From assembly GCA_023935145.1 (NCBI GenBank), contig CM043698.1, positions 143,014,001 to 143,078,000 on the forward strand: a DNA stretch of 64,000 nt, read 5' to 3'. The translations under genes were made by a program, and so were the position numbers. Of the stretch, positions 10,611-22,050 are shown piece by piece (positions within the stretch are counted from its first letter, which is position 1; the number at the start of each line of letters is the position of its first letter). Under the pieces are notes generated by a model. It searched no databases, was not told the DNA's origin, and saw only the letters and a list, made by a program, of their open reading frames with translations. The DNA comes from Bretschneidera sinensis (taxonomy: Eukaryota > Streptophyta > Magnoliopsida > Brassicales > Akaniaceae).

Positions 10611-13375
10611 ATGGCTTGTGGAGGAGGAGCTCGGGGAGGCAACAATGGCGGTAATCGGAATAACAAAAATTCCTTTTCAGTCTCGGATTCTGTTGGTCGC
10701 GTCAATGAAGATTCAAACAGCCCTTTCCATCTCAGTAATGGTGATCATCCAGGTCTAAGCTTGGTTTCGAGTCCTTTGACAGGTAGGAACTGTAACTCTT
10801 GGCATCGTTCTATGGTAATAGCTCTTATTGCTAAGAACAAAATTGGATTTGTTGATGGATCAATTGCTAAACCAGAAATTGGTGATAATAAGCACAATTT
10901 TTGGTCTCGTTGTAATAACATGGTTATGTTATGGATCTTGAATGCTGTTTGTAAAGACATAGTAGATAGCATAATGTATGTTCATGATGCTGAAAGTATG
11001 TGATTGATTTACATGATCGGTTTAATCAAAGCAATGGTCCTAGGATTTTTCAAATGAAGCAAGAAAGACATGCTCTCACACAGGATTCAAATGATGTTAG
11101 TACCTATTTCACCAAGCTTAAAATTTTTTGGGATGAATTACGTGATTTTAGACCTGCACCAGCGTGTCATTGTGGAGGAATGAAGAGTTTTACAGAATAT
11201 CAACATCAAGACTATCTGTTACAGTTCCTTATGGGTTTAAATGAGTCTTTTATTCAGATCCGGGCTCAAATCCTTAAGAGTGATTCACTACCTCCGATTA
11301 ACAAAGTTTTTTCCCTAGTTATACAAGAAGAAAGGCAGCGATCCATGAATTTCTCTGGTTCAACAATGCCTCCTATTTCAGCTTCTTATGGAGTAGCTAG
11401 TAGCAATTACAGTGCCTATAAGGGAAAGGACAAGCCAGTTTGTACGCATTGTGGTTTCTTTGGTCAAACAGTGGATAAATGCTACAAGATACATGGATAT
11501 CCACCTGGTTTTAAACCAAAAGGTCGTTCTGGAGACTTTTCTAAAGAGCAAACAAGTAGTCATTCAGGGTACTCAAACCAGTCAGGATATTCAAAGCCCC
11601 AAGCTAATCAGACCAGTTTTGTTCCTGAGGCTAAAGTTAATCCGGAGAACAATCAAAATCTTAGTAATAATCCTCATTTACATGCTTTGACTGCTAATCA
11701 ATATCAGCATTTGATATCTTTGTTGAGTACTCAGTTGCTGGGGATTTTTCATGATGCTCAAGAACAGCAGCCTGTAGTGTCCAATTTTATTGGTATTTCT
11801 TCTCTTATATAAGATAATGTTTGGATTTTTGACTCAGGTGCCACTCATCACGTATGTCATGACTTGAGTTTGTTTGATTCTTTTGATAACAATTATACTT
11901 CTACTTTTGTTGTTCTACCTGCTGGACATACTGCAACAATTTCTAAGATAGGATCAGCTTGGTTATCTCCTTCATTAGTTCTATCCAAAGTTCTCTATGT
12001 TCCTTCTTTCAGATACAACTTGTTGTCTGTTAGTTCACTCACAAGAAGTCTCTCTTGTTCTTTAATCTTTCATGATGATGGCTGTGTGATTCAGGATACT
12101 CAGGGCATGAAGATTGGGACGAGTAAAAGAGTAGGGCATCTCTATCATCTCAGTATTCCAGATCTTTATCAAAAGTCTTCTAGTTCTGATGTTGCTTGTA
12201 ATGCTTCCTTAGTTTTGTCCACTGAGATGTTATGACATTATCGTCTAGGACATCCTTCTTGTTTATTTTCCCAGCATACAGATAAGACTTCTGTTTTCAA
12301 TTTTAGAAGTGATAAAAAGTTTCTTTGTAATGTTTGTCCTCTTGCAAAGCAAAGACGCTTGGCTTTTACTTCTAATAACAAACTTTCAGCATTGCCTTTT
12401 GATCTTATTCATGTTGATGTATTGGGCCCTTTTTGGGTTATATCCAATGAAGGTTTTAGATATTTTCTGACCATTGTTGATGATGCCTCGAGATGTAATT
12501 GGGTTTTTCTTCTGCATACCAAAGCTAAAGTTTAGAAGGTGATACATTATTTTTTTTATAATGATTAAGACACAATATGGGAAGCATATAAAAGGGGTTC
12601 GTTCAGATAATGCTAAGGAGTTAGATCTTGCTCAATTTTATAATTCTAAAGGGGTTGTACACTATCAATCTTGTGCTGAGAGGCCACAACAAAACTCGGT
12701 TGTTGAGCATAAACACCAGCATTTGCTAAATATAGCTCGTGCTCTTTTGTTCCAGTCAGGTATTCCTCTATTCTATTGGAGTGATACTATTTTAACTGCT
12801 GCTCATCTGCTGAATAGACTGCCATCTCCTGTTTTGAATTCAAAAACTCCTTTTGATGTGCTGAATCACAAGTCCCCTTCTTATAGTCACTTGCGTTCAT
12901 TTGGTTGTCTATGCTATGCTTCAACTTTGTTGAGTAAACAAGACAAGTTTTCACCTAGATCTCGGGCTTGTATCCTCATTGGTTATCCTTTTGGGATGAA
13001 AGCATATAAGCTTCTAGATTTAGAGAGTAACAAGACTCTTGCATCTTGTGATGTTGTGTTTCATGAGACAGTTTTTCCTCTGGCTGTTGAGAGTTCCTCT
13101 GCAAATATTACTTCCTTGTTTCCAAACAGTGCTCTTCCTTTACCTGTTTTAATAAAATTGTTTAAGCTACTCATTCAAACAATAATTATTGAGGCATATT
13201 GGCATGGTTTGGGAACCCACTTTAAGTGGGATTAAATCAAACTTTTCTTAGCTTTTCTTAAGAAAAGTTAGATTTAATCCCACTTAAATTGGTTTCCAAA
13301 AATTCCCAGTATGTCATGGCTCTGGCTCCTATCCATTCCAGTCCTTCTCTAGTCCCTCAATGCTTTGTTTTGGGT
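10611..13375 (+). pseudogene. Ty1-copia gag-protease-integrase remnant, copy 1
   Basis: Starts at ATG 10,611 with a glycine/asparagine-rich leader, then a copia gag-type region (NSWHRSMVIAL). The frame shifts at about 10,999, where AGTATGTGATT has apparently lost a G, and continues at 11,000-11,812 with a zinc knuckle (CTHCGFFGQTVDKCYKIHG). After an in-frame TAA at 11,810-11,812 come the aspartic protease motif (DSGATHHVC), the pre-integrase zinc finger (HYRLGH, CNVCPLAK) and the integrase core with its first Asp (LIHVDV), second Asp (VRSDNA) and Glu (NSVVEHK). A TGA replaces the Trp before HYRLGH at about 12,233, and another break follows KAKV near 12,535. Coding similarity fades after 13,150. 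No reverse transcriptase or RNase H follows, so the element cannot copy itself. Confidence 0.85.
13211..13297. repeat. 87-bp near-perfect palindrome, copy 1
   Basis: Two arms of about 39 bp around a short centre. The left arm runs GGGAACCCACTTTAAGTGGG... and the right arm ends ...CCCACTTAAATTGGTTTCC. It could fold into a long hairpin and may be a tiny MITE. It lies where the copia coding region decays, and an identical-length copy is at 57,216-57,302. Confidence 0.75.
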
Positions 13376-13890
13376 GATAAGTTGTAAAATTAATTCGAAA
13401 AACTTAGATCTTGCTTTTGCAACACTTACATTATCGTTGTTAATTATCTTTGATTCGTGGAAGCATCCGTGTTTATTAAATCAAAATTATTTCTCTTTGT
13501 GTGGTATCATTGCCTCTCATTCTTTCTCATTATCATTACATTTTCTATATCAGATGCCTCAGCTCACCCATCCTATTTGTAGTACAGCATTAAAAATTTA
13601 AGGTTAATTTATCGACCCATTCCTGGTGGGTTCAACCCGGATAGAATCGTTACTTTTATGCACCGAACACTAACCTAAAATGGCACACTCAAATGGCACC
13701 AGACTACACACTTAATCATTAAAAAATTCAACTCAATTCATTACAACATACAATTAAAATTTATCTAAAGGCAATATAACATTTCTCTTTTAATTTTGTT
13801 AACTATACAATTAAGGTTCCTATATATATTGCGAGAGAGAGAGAGGGAGAGAGAGAGAGAGAATATATTTCTAGTAAATGAATAATCAAA
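13376..13890. other. Spacer with gypsy-end-like fragment
   Basis: No gene. Around 13,551-13,656 there is an AGATGCCTCAGCTCACCC stretch followed by GGATAGAATCGTTAC. A diverged form of both pieces, in swapped order, is found at 16,010-16,110 around the right end of the LTR-like element. A GA microsatellite closes the interval. Confidence 0.45.
13832..13862. repeat. GA microsatellite
   Basis: About 31 bp of (GA)n with one GGG interruption. The corresponding tract at 57,837-57,872 is a few bases longer. Confidence 0.9.
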
Positions 13891-16050
13891 GTCACACCCC
13901 AACCTGAGCATAGACCGATAACGCGACAACGATTACCCACCTATAGAGTTTTCCTTACAAGTAAGCAACGACCCTTAAAACTCTAGCAAACTAAATGACT
14001 GAAGTTTCATTTTTTAAGGACTTACTTTACATACTTTATCTAAGAACTGTTTAGTGAATAAGAAAATGAATTGGGAAAGTGTTTGTAAAGAATGGCTTCA
14101 AATTTAGGTTGGTTTGGGAAATTCTTTCTCGTAGAGAATTAAAAGATGTTATCACTTGTTATACAATTATTTTTGTAGAGGGATTTGGATTCATAACAAT
14201 TTTTAAGAAACTAAAGATGTGGATTAAGGAATAATTAATTAAACTAAATTCAGGAATCCAAATTTTATAGCTTGAATCTATATTAACTAATTCAAATATG
14301 ATTTATATATCTTGAGTTTAAATTTGGCTTTTTCGGTCATAATTGTATTTTTAGAGAATGAACATGGTGAAACTATTGATTAAATTCTTAGGGGAAGGTG
14401 AACTAAATCCTTGAGTTTGATACTCTAGCGTGGAATCGAAGAGAGTTCATATTACTTCTAGTACACGAGAAGGAAATTAAAGACCTAAAACTTGGATAGT
14501 TGGTGGTCATTGAAATTGAAATATGTACATATAATAAAATGTTCTAATGTTATGAATGGCTAATATGTGTATGAATATCATTCCAAATAATAAAAATATT
14601 ATACATGTATGTAAAATGTGCATTGTATGTGATGATTGCCTTTTGATTAGATGAGAATTGATGCAATGAGATTGTTGTGATGTGGTTGCCTAAATATGTT
14701 AGTTGGTTGTGAATATGTATACTTATGTGGATGAGTGGAAATGTGGGTTGCCTTGTTTTTCATTTTGTTTTGACTGTGTATGCATTGTACGACCACAGAA
14801 GGAGCGTGTGGTCTAAGGGTAGGTAAGACAATGGAAGGGGAATGTTGTTTTATGCCAGTTAAGGTCATGCCCATAGTTGGTCCGAGAGCAGGTTCAGAAC
14901 ATGGCTTTAAATCATGAAAGCGATTAAGATGATTGATTTAATTAGAATGATTGAAATGACAGTGATAAAGAGATTACTGGGGATATGAGATAGAGGATAG
15001 CATGAAGATAGTGAGGCCACATGCATCATTATGTGTGGCTTTGTTCTCAAAGTGTATTAATGATATGATTTAAAATTTTGGTGTTTCGGAGAAATATGTG
15101 TTGATGTGAAATTAATGGTATGGTGATGATTTGACGTACCCTTACGTGGGGAGACATCCCCGTTTTTATGTGATTAGCCTAGTGAGGGTGTTATGATGAT
15201 ATAAATATACATGCATTATTACGGACCTCATTGTATTCGTATTTGAATTGCATATCGTTGATAATGGATGTGGTGATGGAATTGACCCATGAGAGGTAAC
15301 TATTGTAAATTTCCATTGAGAGGCTTGTGATGTATTGGGCTCAGTGAAGGGAATGAATGTCGTTTATGTTGATTGAGAAACATTGGGTGGGGGACTCCAC
15401 ATATTTTATTGACCTTATGATGTATGTATTGTGGTAAACTTTGTATGTCTGAAATTATTATAAGGACATTGGTAAATTCTTAAACTTATGTTATCTTCTG
15501 GTTGTTATGAAATTGAGAAAAATAAATGGAGGGAACTTAAGAATTTTTATTACATGTACTTAGTAAGAAAATAATCTATATTATTTCATTGAAATGATGA
15601 ATTCCTCTAATACGATTACTTTTCTTAAATTGTTTCTCACTAGTGGCTCACTTTTTATTTTAATAACATTTCAAGAAGCACCAGAAGTTTCTCGATCAAA
15701 GTAGAAAGGAGTCCTTAATAAGGGACTCGATTACGACATCATCATCTTTTGTATTCTATTAGGAATTTACCTCTAGGTTATGGATTAGTTGTTAAAAAAG
15801 AAAATGCATCAGCTAGTTTTAGTGGGGGAGTTTTCTTTTATCCGTGTCCTTTTGTAAACTTTAAAATTTTGTTTATCTTGTATTATACGATTATTTGAGT
15901 TTGTAAATGGAATGTTGAATTTGACAATGTGTTTCAGGAATTTGTTGTTATGAACTGTAAGTTGTATGTTTGTATCTTAAATTAAGGTGCTCGGTAGTGA
16001 AAGGTAATGGAACCATTCTGAGTAGTGTCCACTCAGGATGGGTCGTTACA
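13891..16050 (-). mobile_element. Probable solo LTR of a Ty3-gypsy element, copy 1
   Basis: About 2.16 kb bounded by GTCACACCCCAACC on the left and GGATGGGTCGTTACA on the right. Read on the minus strand it starts TGTAACGACCC and ends GGGGTGTGAC, the usual style of long plant gypsy LTR ends. No gag or pol frame lies inside or beside it. I see no clear 5-bp target duplication. The second copy (57,902-59,768) is shorter by one internal deletion matching about 14,836-15,127 here. Confidence 0.5.
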
Positions 16051-17031
16051 AGATGCCTTCGCTCACCCTTCATATTTGTAACATAACATTAAAAGTGTAG
16101 GTTAAGTTGACCGTATGATAAAAGGAAAGTTTAAAAGCTCTAGAATCCCTAAAACAAAAGAGAAATTCTTAACCACTAAAATTATTTTGCCACATGTCCC
16201 TAATCGGAGTTTTCGCGAAGATGGTTGAATGAAGGCCCCAATGGCGAGGAGCCTGATTCACTATACCATGAATTATTCTTTCCATCGAATTAATATAATA
16301 TTTATAAAAAATCAAGATTTGTTAAAAAATTATGTGTACAATCATATTATATCCTTATATTTTGGGGGTAATTATATCTTAATCTCATTCCTTAAAAACA
16401 AAAAAAACAAATTCACCCTACTGTTAAGAAATTTAATTTCAAAAGCAAAAAAAAAAAAAAAACATCTTTTAATTAATATATATTACATATGTAAAATTAT
16501 GTTTGAGTAGAGTAGCAGATATTATATGCTACGTGGCTATCAAAACAATATTTAATAATTTTTACTATAACTATTGGTTACTTTTTTATACGATATAATT
16601 ATTAGTTACTTTAATTCCTATAGAACTAAAACTTAGATGTAAAAAAAGGTAAAAGTTTCTATGTTATTATTGTATTAATTAAAATTTTATTTCATTTTTT
16701 AATATTTTCAAATTTATTTTTATAACTATCAACTATTTTGCTATAACAACATTGAGACCGCAAAAGATTCATTTTCGGTTTCGATGTAGATTAGGTAGGA
16801 GGGACTAAAAACTCGAATGAAAAGTTTTTAGAAACTTAAGTGGTAATTTCAAACGTGTATACAGGATCTTTTGTGGGGTGTCCGAATTGAATGACTCTTA
16901 TAGAAATTTCATGAATGAAATGTTCCCTTTTCAAAAATCTTTAATCATCAGCATTCATGTCATAACTCAATTCGTTTGACCCCCTTTTCAAAAATGCTCC
17001 CTTTTCAAACGTTCAATACCTTGTTATTTCA
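16051..17031. other. AT-rich spacer before the LRR fragment
   Basis: No gene seen. It includes A-runs near 16,446-16,463 and long AT-rich tracts. A possible remnant of LRR-gene intron or flank near 16,900-17,031 contains two CCCTTTTCAAAAATG words. Confidence 0.5.
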
Positions 17032-17461
17032 AAGTGCCATGATGTGAAAAGCTTATGTGATGTTTCGTCTTTGGAAAATGCAACTCAATTGACTAGAATT
17101 GAAATTAGTAGATGTGATGGATTAGAGTGTGTGCTTTGTTTGTCCGCCTCCTCATCCACTACACTTAAAAGCTTGGAGACTCTACAACTCTTTACATTAA
17201 AGAACTTATGTGCTCTGTTCGGGGGAGAAAGGGCTGGTAGAGCTCCACAAAGGGTACCTTTTCCTGTCTTAAAAGCTTGAAGTGATTGCCCAAACTTAAG
17301 GAGGATACCTCTGTATCTGTGATTCTCTCCAAGAAGTAAGGGTAGAACCAAAAGAACATTGGCAAAGGATGGAGTGTGACCATCCTGACAACAAAAATGC
17401 TCTTCAACACTTTCTACATTACTTGAATAGGATATATGGAGGCTGGAGACGTGCTTCATGA
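17032..17461 (+). pseudogene. NBS-LRR (CNL-type) C-terminal LRR fragment, copy 1
   Basis: Encodes the last leucine-rich repeats of a plant CC-NBS-LRR resistance-type protein: KCHDVKSLCDVSSLENATQL, then IEISRCDGLECVL and LETLQLFTLKNLCALF, reading in frame to a stop at 17,278. The tail DSLQEVRVEPKE...CDHPDNKNALQHFL, typical of the CNL C-terminus, follows in another frame and stops at 17,461. Compared with the second copy (60,746-61,517), about 355 bp covering one to two repeats is missing here, joined at AAAAGCTTGAAG near 17,274. No NB-ARC or coiled-coil part is present, so this is a broken gene end carried in the block. Confidence 0.8.
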
Positions 17462-18932
17462 AGTTCATGAGCACTACTGTCAGTGGTAACGCTTTCAAAG
17501 AATAAGTTCATAACATAACTTTATTTATTTTATTATATTTCTCTTTCTTTTATAATACTTCTATCTTTATCTCTATCTAATATTTCAAGACTTAAATGCA
17601 ACCAAATCTACATGCTGGATTGGTTTATTTTAAGACACAACCTGTTCTCTACCTCTGATTCGCTTATATGACAACCTGATGATTTCCTGATTTTAAAAAA
17701 AAAGCTTGATTTCCCCCCCCCCCCCCCCCAATCCTATAGTGTTCCTTTGATGCCAGGTTTTCTATAATTGGACTTGTAAATGGCTCTTTTTGCGGTTTTC
17801 ATTTCAGGCAGGAAGTAAGGATTTGTTACTAGGCGAGACTTAAACTACAACATTCTTGGGCTCAGCATGGAACCAGAAGGGAACAGCACTCGCTCTTTGG
17901 AGAACCAGTTGGCTTCTAATTTTGGACTCCCTCTTTCTTATATCTCTGCATTTATGTTGAGGTGATCTGTATTTAATGCTTGTTGTATTGTGTTGTTTGT
18001 TTTATGTCTGTACAATAAGAAAATTTTGTTCCTATTTGGCTGTTGCCTTCATAATTCTGCTTTGTGATTCAGTTCCTTATCAGCTTGTGAAATAAGAATT
18101 TCACATTTCCCCCTGTTAAAGGTGAAGACCATGTGGGCAGCAACTTTCGGTGGAGACAAAGACAAAATAAAAAGAGAGACAAAAGCCATGTGTTTATGGT
18201 GGACATAAATGCCATGTTTTATGGTGGACACAAAAGCATGTTTTAAAAAAAAAATAAAAATAAACGAGTCTGACATTCAAATAAGTACCAACGTCGAACA
18301 CTTATATTAGAGTCCCGGAACATAGAGATTCAATATTCAACAGTGCAGACAATAAACCAAAAAAAATCTTTTAACAAAAACAAAGAAAGATTTTTTCATA
18401 CAAAATAAAAAGCACTCATTTAAAATTTCTTTTATCTTAGGCAATACGAAGGAAAGATAAAACTATCAAATTCAAGCTAATAAAAAACTCATCAACCAGC
18501 CAGATCTCTTATATTCCAACAGATATTTCTACTCTGTACAGGCATTTGACAAACAGTATGTCTGTTTGGTTTGCTGAGAAAACTCTGGGAAAGGAGAGAA
18601 AAACTCGAAGTTAAATGTTACTACTACAAGTTAAATGGTTCTAAACTAGCTGCTGCGATAAGCTTCCTATGCTTTATTTTCTTTCGTTTTCTTGGCAGCC
18701 AAACAGAGTGGAGATTACTTACGGAGTTTGTTACATAAATCCAAGAAAAATGAAGTGAAAAATTATGATTTATGACATGAGTATTGAACGGAGGGTATGA
18801 TGTGAGCGAGATCGTGGTAAGTAACCGTGGTCTCCTCTTCCCTGCCGTTAGATTGTAGTAATTTCTTTGAAGATTTGTCTATTAAAGTGGACAACAGAAT
18901 ATAAAATAAAATTTCTTTAACAATAAACAAAA
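17462..18932. other. LRR-gene 3' flank and single-copy spacer
   Basis: Up to about 18,250 this matches 61,518-62,260 and is probably 3' untranslated and flanking DNA of the LRR gene. It contains a run of 17 C at 17,713-17,729 (7 C in the second copy) and a twice-repeated TTTATGGTGGACA near 18,195-18,235. From about 18,250 the sequence is unique in this window. No gene seen. Confidence 0.55.
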
Positions 18933-19005
18933 GTGAGGATAGCTCAGCTGGGAGAGCGTCGAACTGAAGATCTAAAGGTCACGTGTTCGATCCACGTTCA
19001 TCGCA
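18933..19005 (+). tRNA. Degenerate tRNA-Phe(GAA)-like gene, probably a pseudogene
   Basis: A 73-nt tRNA-shaped sequence with a GATAGCTCAGCTGGGAGAGC D-arm (A box), anticodon loop CTGAAGA with anticodon GAA, T-arm ACGTG/TTCGATC/CACGT (B box), discriminator A, and a run of six T directly after it, the usual Pol III terminator. It closely resembles plant tRNA-Phe as I remember it. Most differences are C-to-T or G-to-A type. The anticodon stem TCGAA/TCTAA has C-A and A-C mismatches. It may still be transcribed but is probably decayed or poorly folding. Confidence 0.7.
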
Positions 19006-20132
19006 TTTTTTGATATTCCTCATCTTCAACATTACGAAACACTGCGTTTCTTGCTTAGGTTAAACAATGTCGCTTTAGTGCCCTTGTCTACTGTCCAAAG
19101 ACTCGAAGAGAATGGGCTGCCATCCTTAGAATGTGGGCCATGCTAAAAGTAACGGTCCCATCAATCATTAAAACGGATTAATTTCTCCAAAATAATTTTT
19201 TTTGTAAAGTACATGTATAACCTTGTGACTTTATCTACTTTACAATAAGAATTTCTTTTTTGTACATAATTAACTTTGTGATTTTTAATTAATTGTAATG
19301 TAATAATTTTAAAATTTATTTATAAATGTATTCTACCATAAAATAATTACAGCTAAATTTTTTATTTATTTTTTTACTATTAAGAATTAAAAACCCATAA
19401 AAAATAACATATGAGTAAAAAAATTTTAAAATTATTAAATGATCTCCAAATGATTTGTAGAATTTATTGAGTAATAGATCAATCTCGCACCCAAATGAAT
19501 AGAAATAAACAGTATGCTAATAATACAAACCACAAGATTTGTCACGTAACTAAAAAAACCCTAAAAAATAAACAGTATTCTTTTGATTTGAATTGCAAAC
19601 TTTGAAATTGATTGATGTCATGCTAAAATACTTTCTAGATTGCAACTTTAAGATCAAACACTCAAAAATAAACTTCAAGGGCATTTTAACTGTGAATTTC
19701 TCACTATTGAATTTTAACTCAAAACAATGTTTTCAAGTAACAAAATGAATCTTTCAGGTCTAAACTGGCATCAAGCCTGATTAAAGAGAGAAAAAAAAAA
19801 GTAATGATAAATTATCTCTTGTCTGCCTCTTCATATAGTATCCAAAACTCCTCCACTGCCATGACTTCAAATAGCATCATCACTCCATACAGCTGAGCCG
19901 AAAACTTAATTAAACACGAGTATTCAAATTTTCATTTCGTAGTCAGGAAAACGGACAAACACAGAAATATCTACTCAGTTGTTGGAGGTTGGGCACCAGT
20001 TTTCTCAGTCGAGGAATTCAAATTGTTAACACAAACACTCTTCCAAACATTAAACTGAGGTGAGCATGAGGACATATGAGCATAAGAACAGGCAAGTAAA
20101 GCGGTTAAAATACAAATGAATTTTGCTAATAC
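19006..20132. other. AT-rich single-copy spacer
   Basis: No gene or clear repeat seen. A short direct TTTTTT follows the tRNA-like gene, then mostly AT-rich DNA. This interval is not repeated elsewhere in the window. Confidence 0.5.
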
Positions 20133-20606
20133 CTCAAGTTCAAAACTGATCATGTCACTTCTGTGTGCTTTAAGTAACTCTTGCAAAGATATGCCCAATC
20201 CGTACAGGTTCCCATATGATTGGTTGCGAAAATATCAATGCAACACCTTACCCATCCCTATCGCCCGAAATTAAGTTTAGATTATATGGATTTCAAAACC
20301 TCCCCTAGAACTAGTCCCCACTGAGTCCAATGGCTGCCACCCTGCATTGGGAAATTTTCAGGATATAAAATCAGCGATGTTATCTGCTTAAAACATTCTA
20401 GAGAAGCTCAAGATACTAAAGACTTCAGATTATGTATCTCTTTTAAGTCAAGAAGAAGGAATTAGGCAACAAGCCTGAACAAGGGAATAAAACAGCATGA
20501 GACAAGAACATACCTGACAAAACACAGCAAAAGGTTCTCTTAGAGGTCCATCACATGAGAGCTCACTTGTACTCCCGTCAATGAAGGTTCCATCTGCAAA
20601 GATCAC
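20133..20606 (-). pseudogene. Exon fragments of an unrecognised gene
   Basis: Two adjacent exon-like pieces with good splice borders. Exon 20,514-20,606 (31 codons) encodes VIFADGTFIDGSTSE...LREPFAVFCQ, ends at a GTATGT donor and is preceded by TATAG. The next piece, 20,282-20,341, starts after TGCAG, reads GGSHWTQWGLVLGEVLKSI in the matching phase and hits TAA. A third stretch ends at a GTATTAG donor at 20,132 and reads YGLGISLQELLKAHRSDM. The protein-like composition and phase agreement suggest a real gene once lay here; the early stop and the missing flanks suggest it is broken. I do not recognise the family. A stop inside an unannotated intron is an alternative. Confidence 0.4.
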
Positions 20607-21042
20607 CTATAAATCACACAAGAGAGTCAAGTTAATAATAAAAAGGAATTCAAATAAAATGAGCAAATTCTATTTGAAGAAATTTTCTTATCCAATATAC
20701 TTCCAAAGAAACTTTTGAGTGTTGCACCATTCTTGATCTATGTTTTGAAAAAAAAAGCCCAGTTCTCGCAATAAGAACCAATTTGATTTTTTATTTTTTT
20801 TCCAAATTCATGGATTATTCTATATGTTATCTTGACAGTCCAAATAATATGTTCAAAGTCAGCAGGACAAGGACTTGCAATCCTTTATCTAGGCAAATTA
20901 CCAACAAAGGGGCCTGCTAACTGCAAGTTAATCATACCTAGCGCCTACTTACCTGCAAATATGCCCCAAACATATATTCTTTTTTATAATTAAAAATTTT
21001 ATAAAAAAGGGCACCGGGGGATACTTCCACCCATGAACAAAA
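20607..21042. other. Spacer up to the truncation point of copy C
   Basis: No gene seen. Similarity to the VAL-like array starts abruptly at about 21,043 (AGTCCATCCAGGG), inside what is intron 3 of copy D. Everything to the left is unrelated to the array. Confidence 0.5.
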
Positions 21043-21908
21043 AGTCCATCCAGGGTTTTTATAATTTTCAAACTTATCTCCACCTTCCTTTAAACCAAAG
21101 AGAGCAAAATAAAGGAATTTATCTTCATTTCTCCTTAAAGCAATAAAATAAAGTTTTCCTCTTCTATAAGACTTTTTTTATTCAAACAGTACATCAACAT
21201 TTTCTTGTATAAAATCTGGCATGACAGCTTAAAGCTTCAACAGATTGATTGAACAAATAGATTACCAATGTCCTTTAATTCCAATGATGGGATAGACCAT
21301 TGCCCAGAAATTTCTCTGTCCGAGTAAACAAACAAGTCAACTCGAGAGGGGCCCCTCAATGATGAGCATTCTATGCATTCTATGCCACCGACATCCAATA
21401 TTATGTGTATATCTTGACATAATGCAACCACAGTGAATTGCCTGGGCAGGAAAATGAAGCATTACTGAATAGAGAATATAGAGTACTAATCAAAAGCGAG
21501 TTCTTTGATTAAGAATAATCAGGATATAAACCCACAGGAGAGAGACACAATATGACCACCCATAAAGGCCAGCAAGGGGAAAATGTGCAACAGCAATAAA
21601 AAGTTCAAGATACCTTTTCGCAAGTAACACAACTTCTCCAGCCATCATCATTCAAGTGAAAGATATTGCAAAATCTTCCCCCCTCATAAGCAGAGCTGAA
21701 TTTGCAAAAGACTTAAGTCAATTAATCATAAACAGTGTAGGAAAGGAAGAAGATTCAATCAAATTTATAATCCCATCACAAGCTTTACCATGAAGACAAA
21801 GAAACTTCATAGGGAAAAACCTTATTGAAACAGCCTATGTTTGTGAATGATGAACTATCTGAAAGATTTGCTTATGCAAAGTCATAAAGTTACTATTCAT
21901 GTCCAACG

Positions 21909-22050
21909 CGTGCAGGTACATGCGCACACAAAAATATGCATGTGCGCATACATGCGCACAAAAAAACATGCATGCGCACGTATATACACACACAAAAGGA
22001 TGCATGTGTACGTGCATGCGCACACAAAACATACTCAAGCACACAATAAC
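21909..22050. repeat. 32-bp alternating purine-pyrimidine minisatellite (copy C intron)
   Basis: About four units of the array described at 6462, including ATGCATGTGCGCATACATGC. One unit is missing relative to copies B and F. Confidence 0.8.

Larger units (their letters stand above)
10285..18250 (+). mobile_element. Foreign block 1 (copia remnant + gypsy LTR + NBS-LRR tail)
   Basis: A composite of at least three sources, all absent from the normal VAL-like intron seen in copies C, D and E. The left border is sharp: after CTTCTGCTTCCTCTT the paralogs continue CAACATG but this copy continues TATTGAGACAG. The same block, with the same left border, is at 54,291-62,262. It contains the copia remnant (10,357 to about 13,375), the probable gypsy LTR (13,891-16,050), AT-rich spacer, and an NBS-LRR 3' end (17,032-17,461) with downstream sequence. 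Shared internal lesions show that the two blocks derive from one original insertion. Confidence 0.75.
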
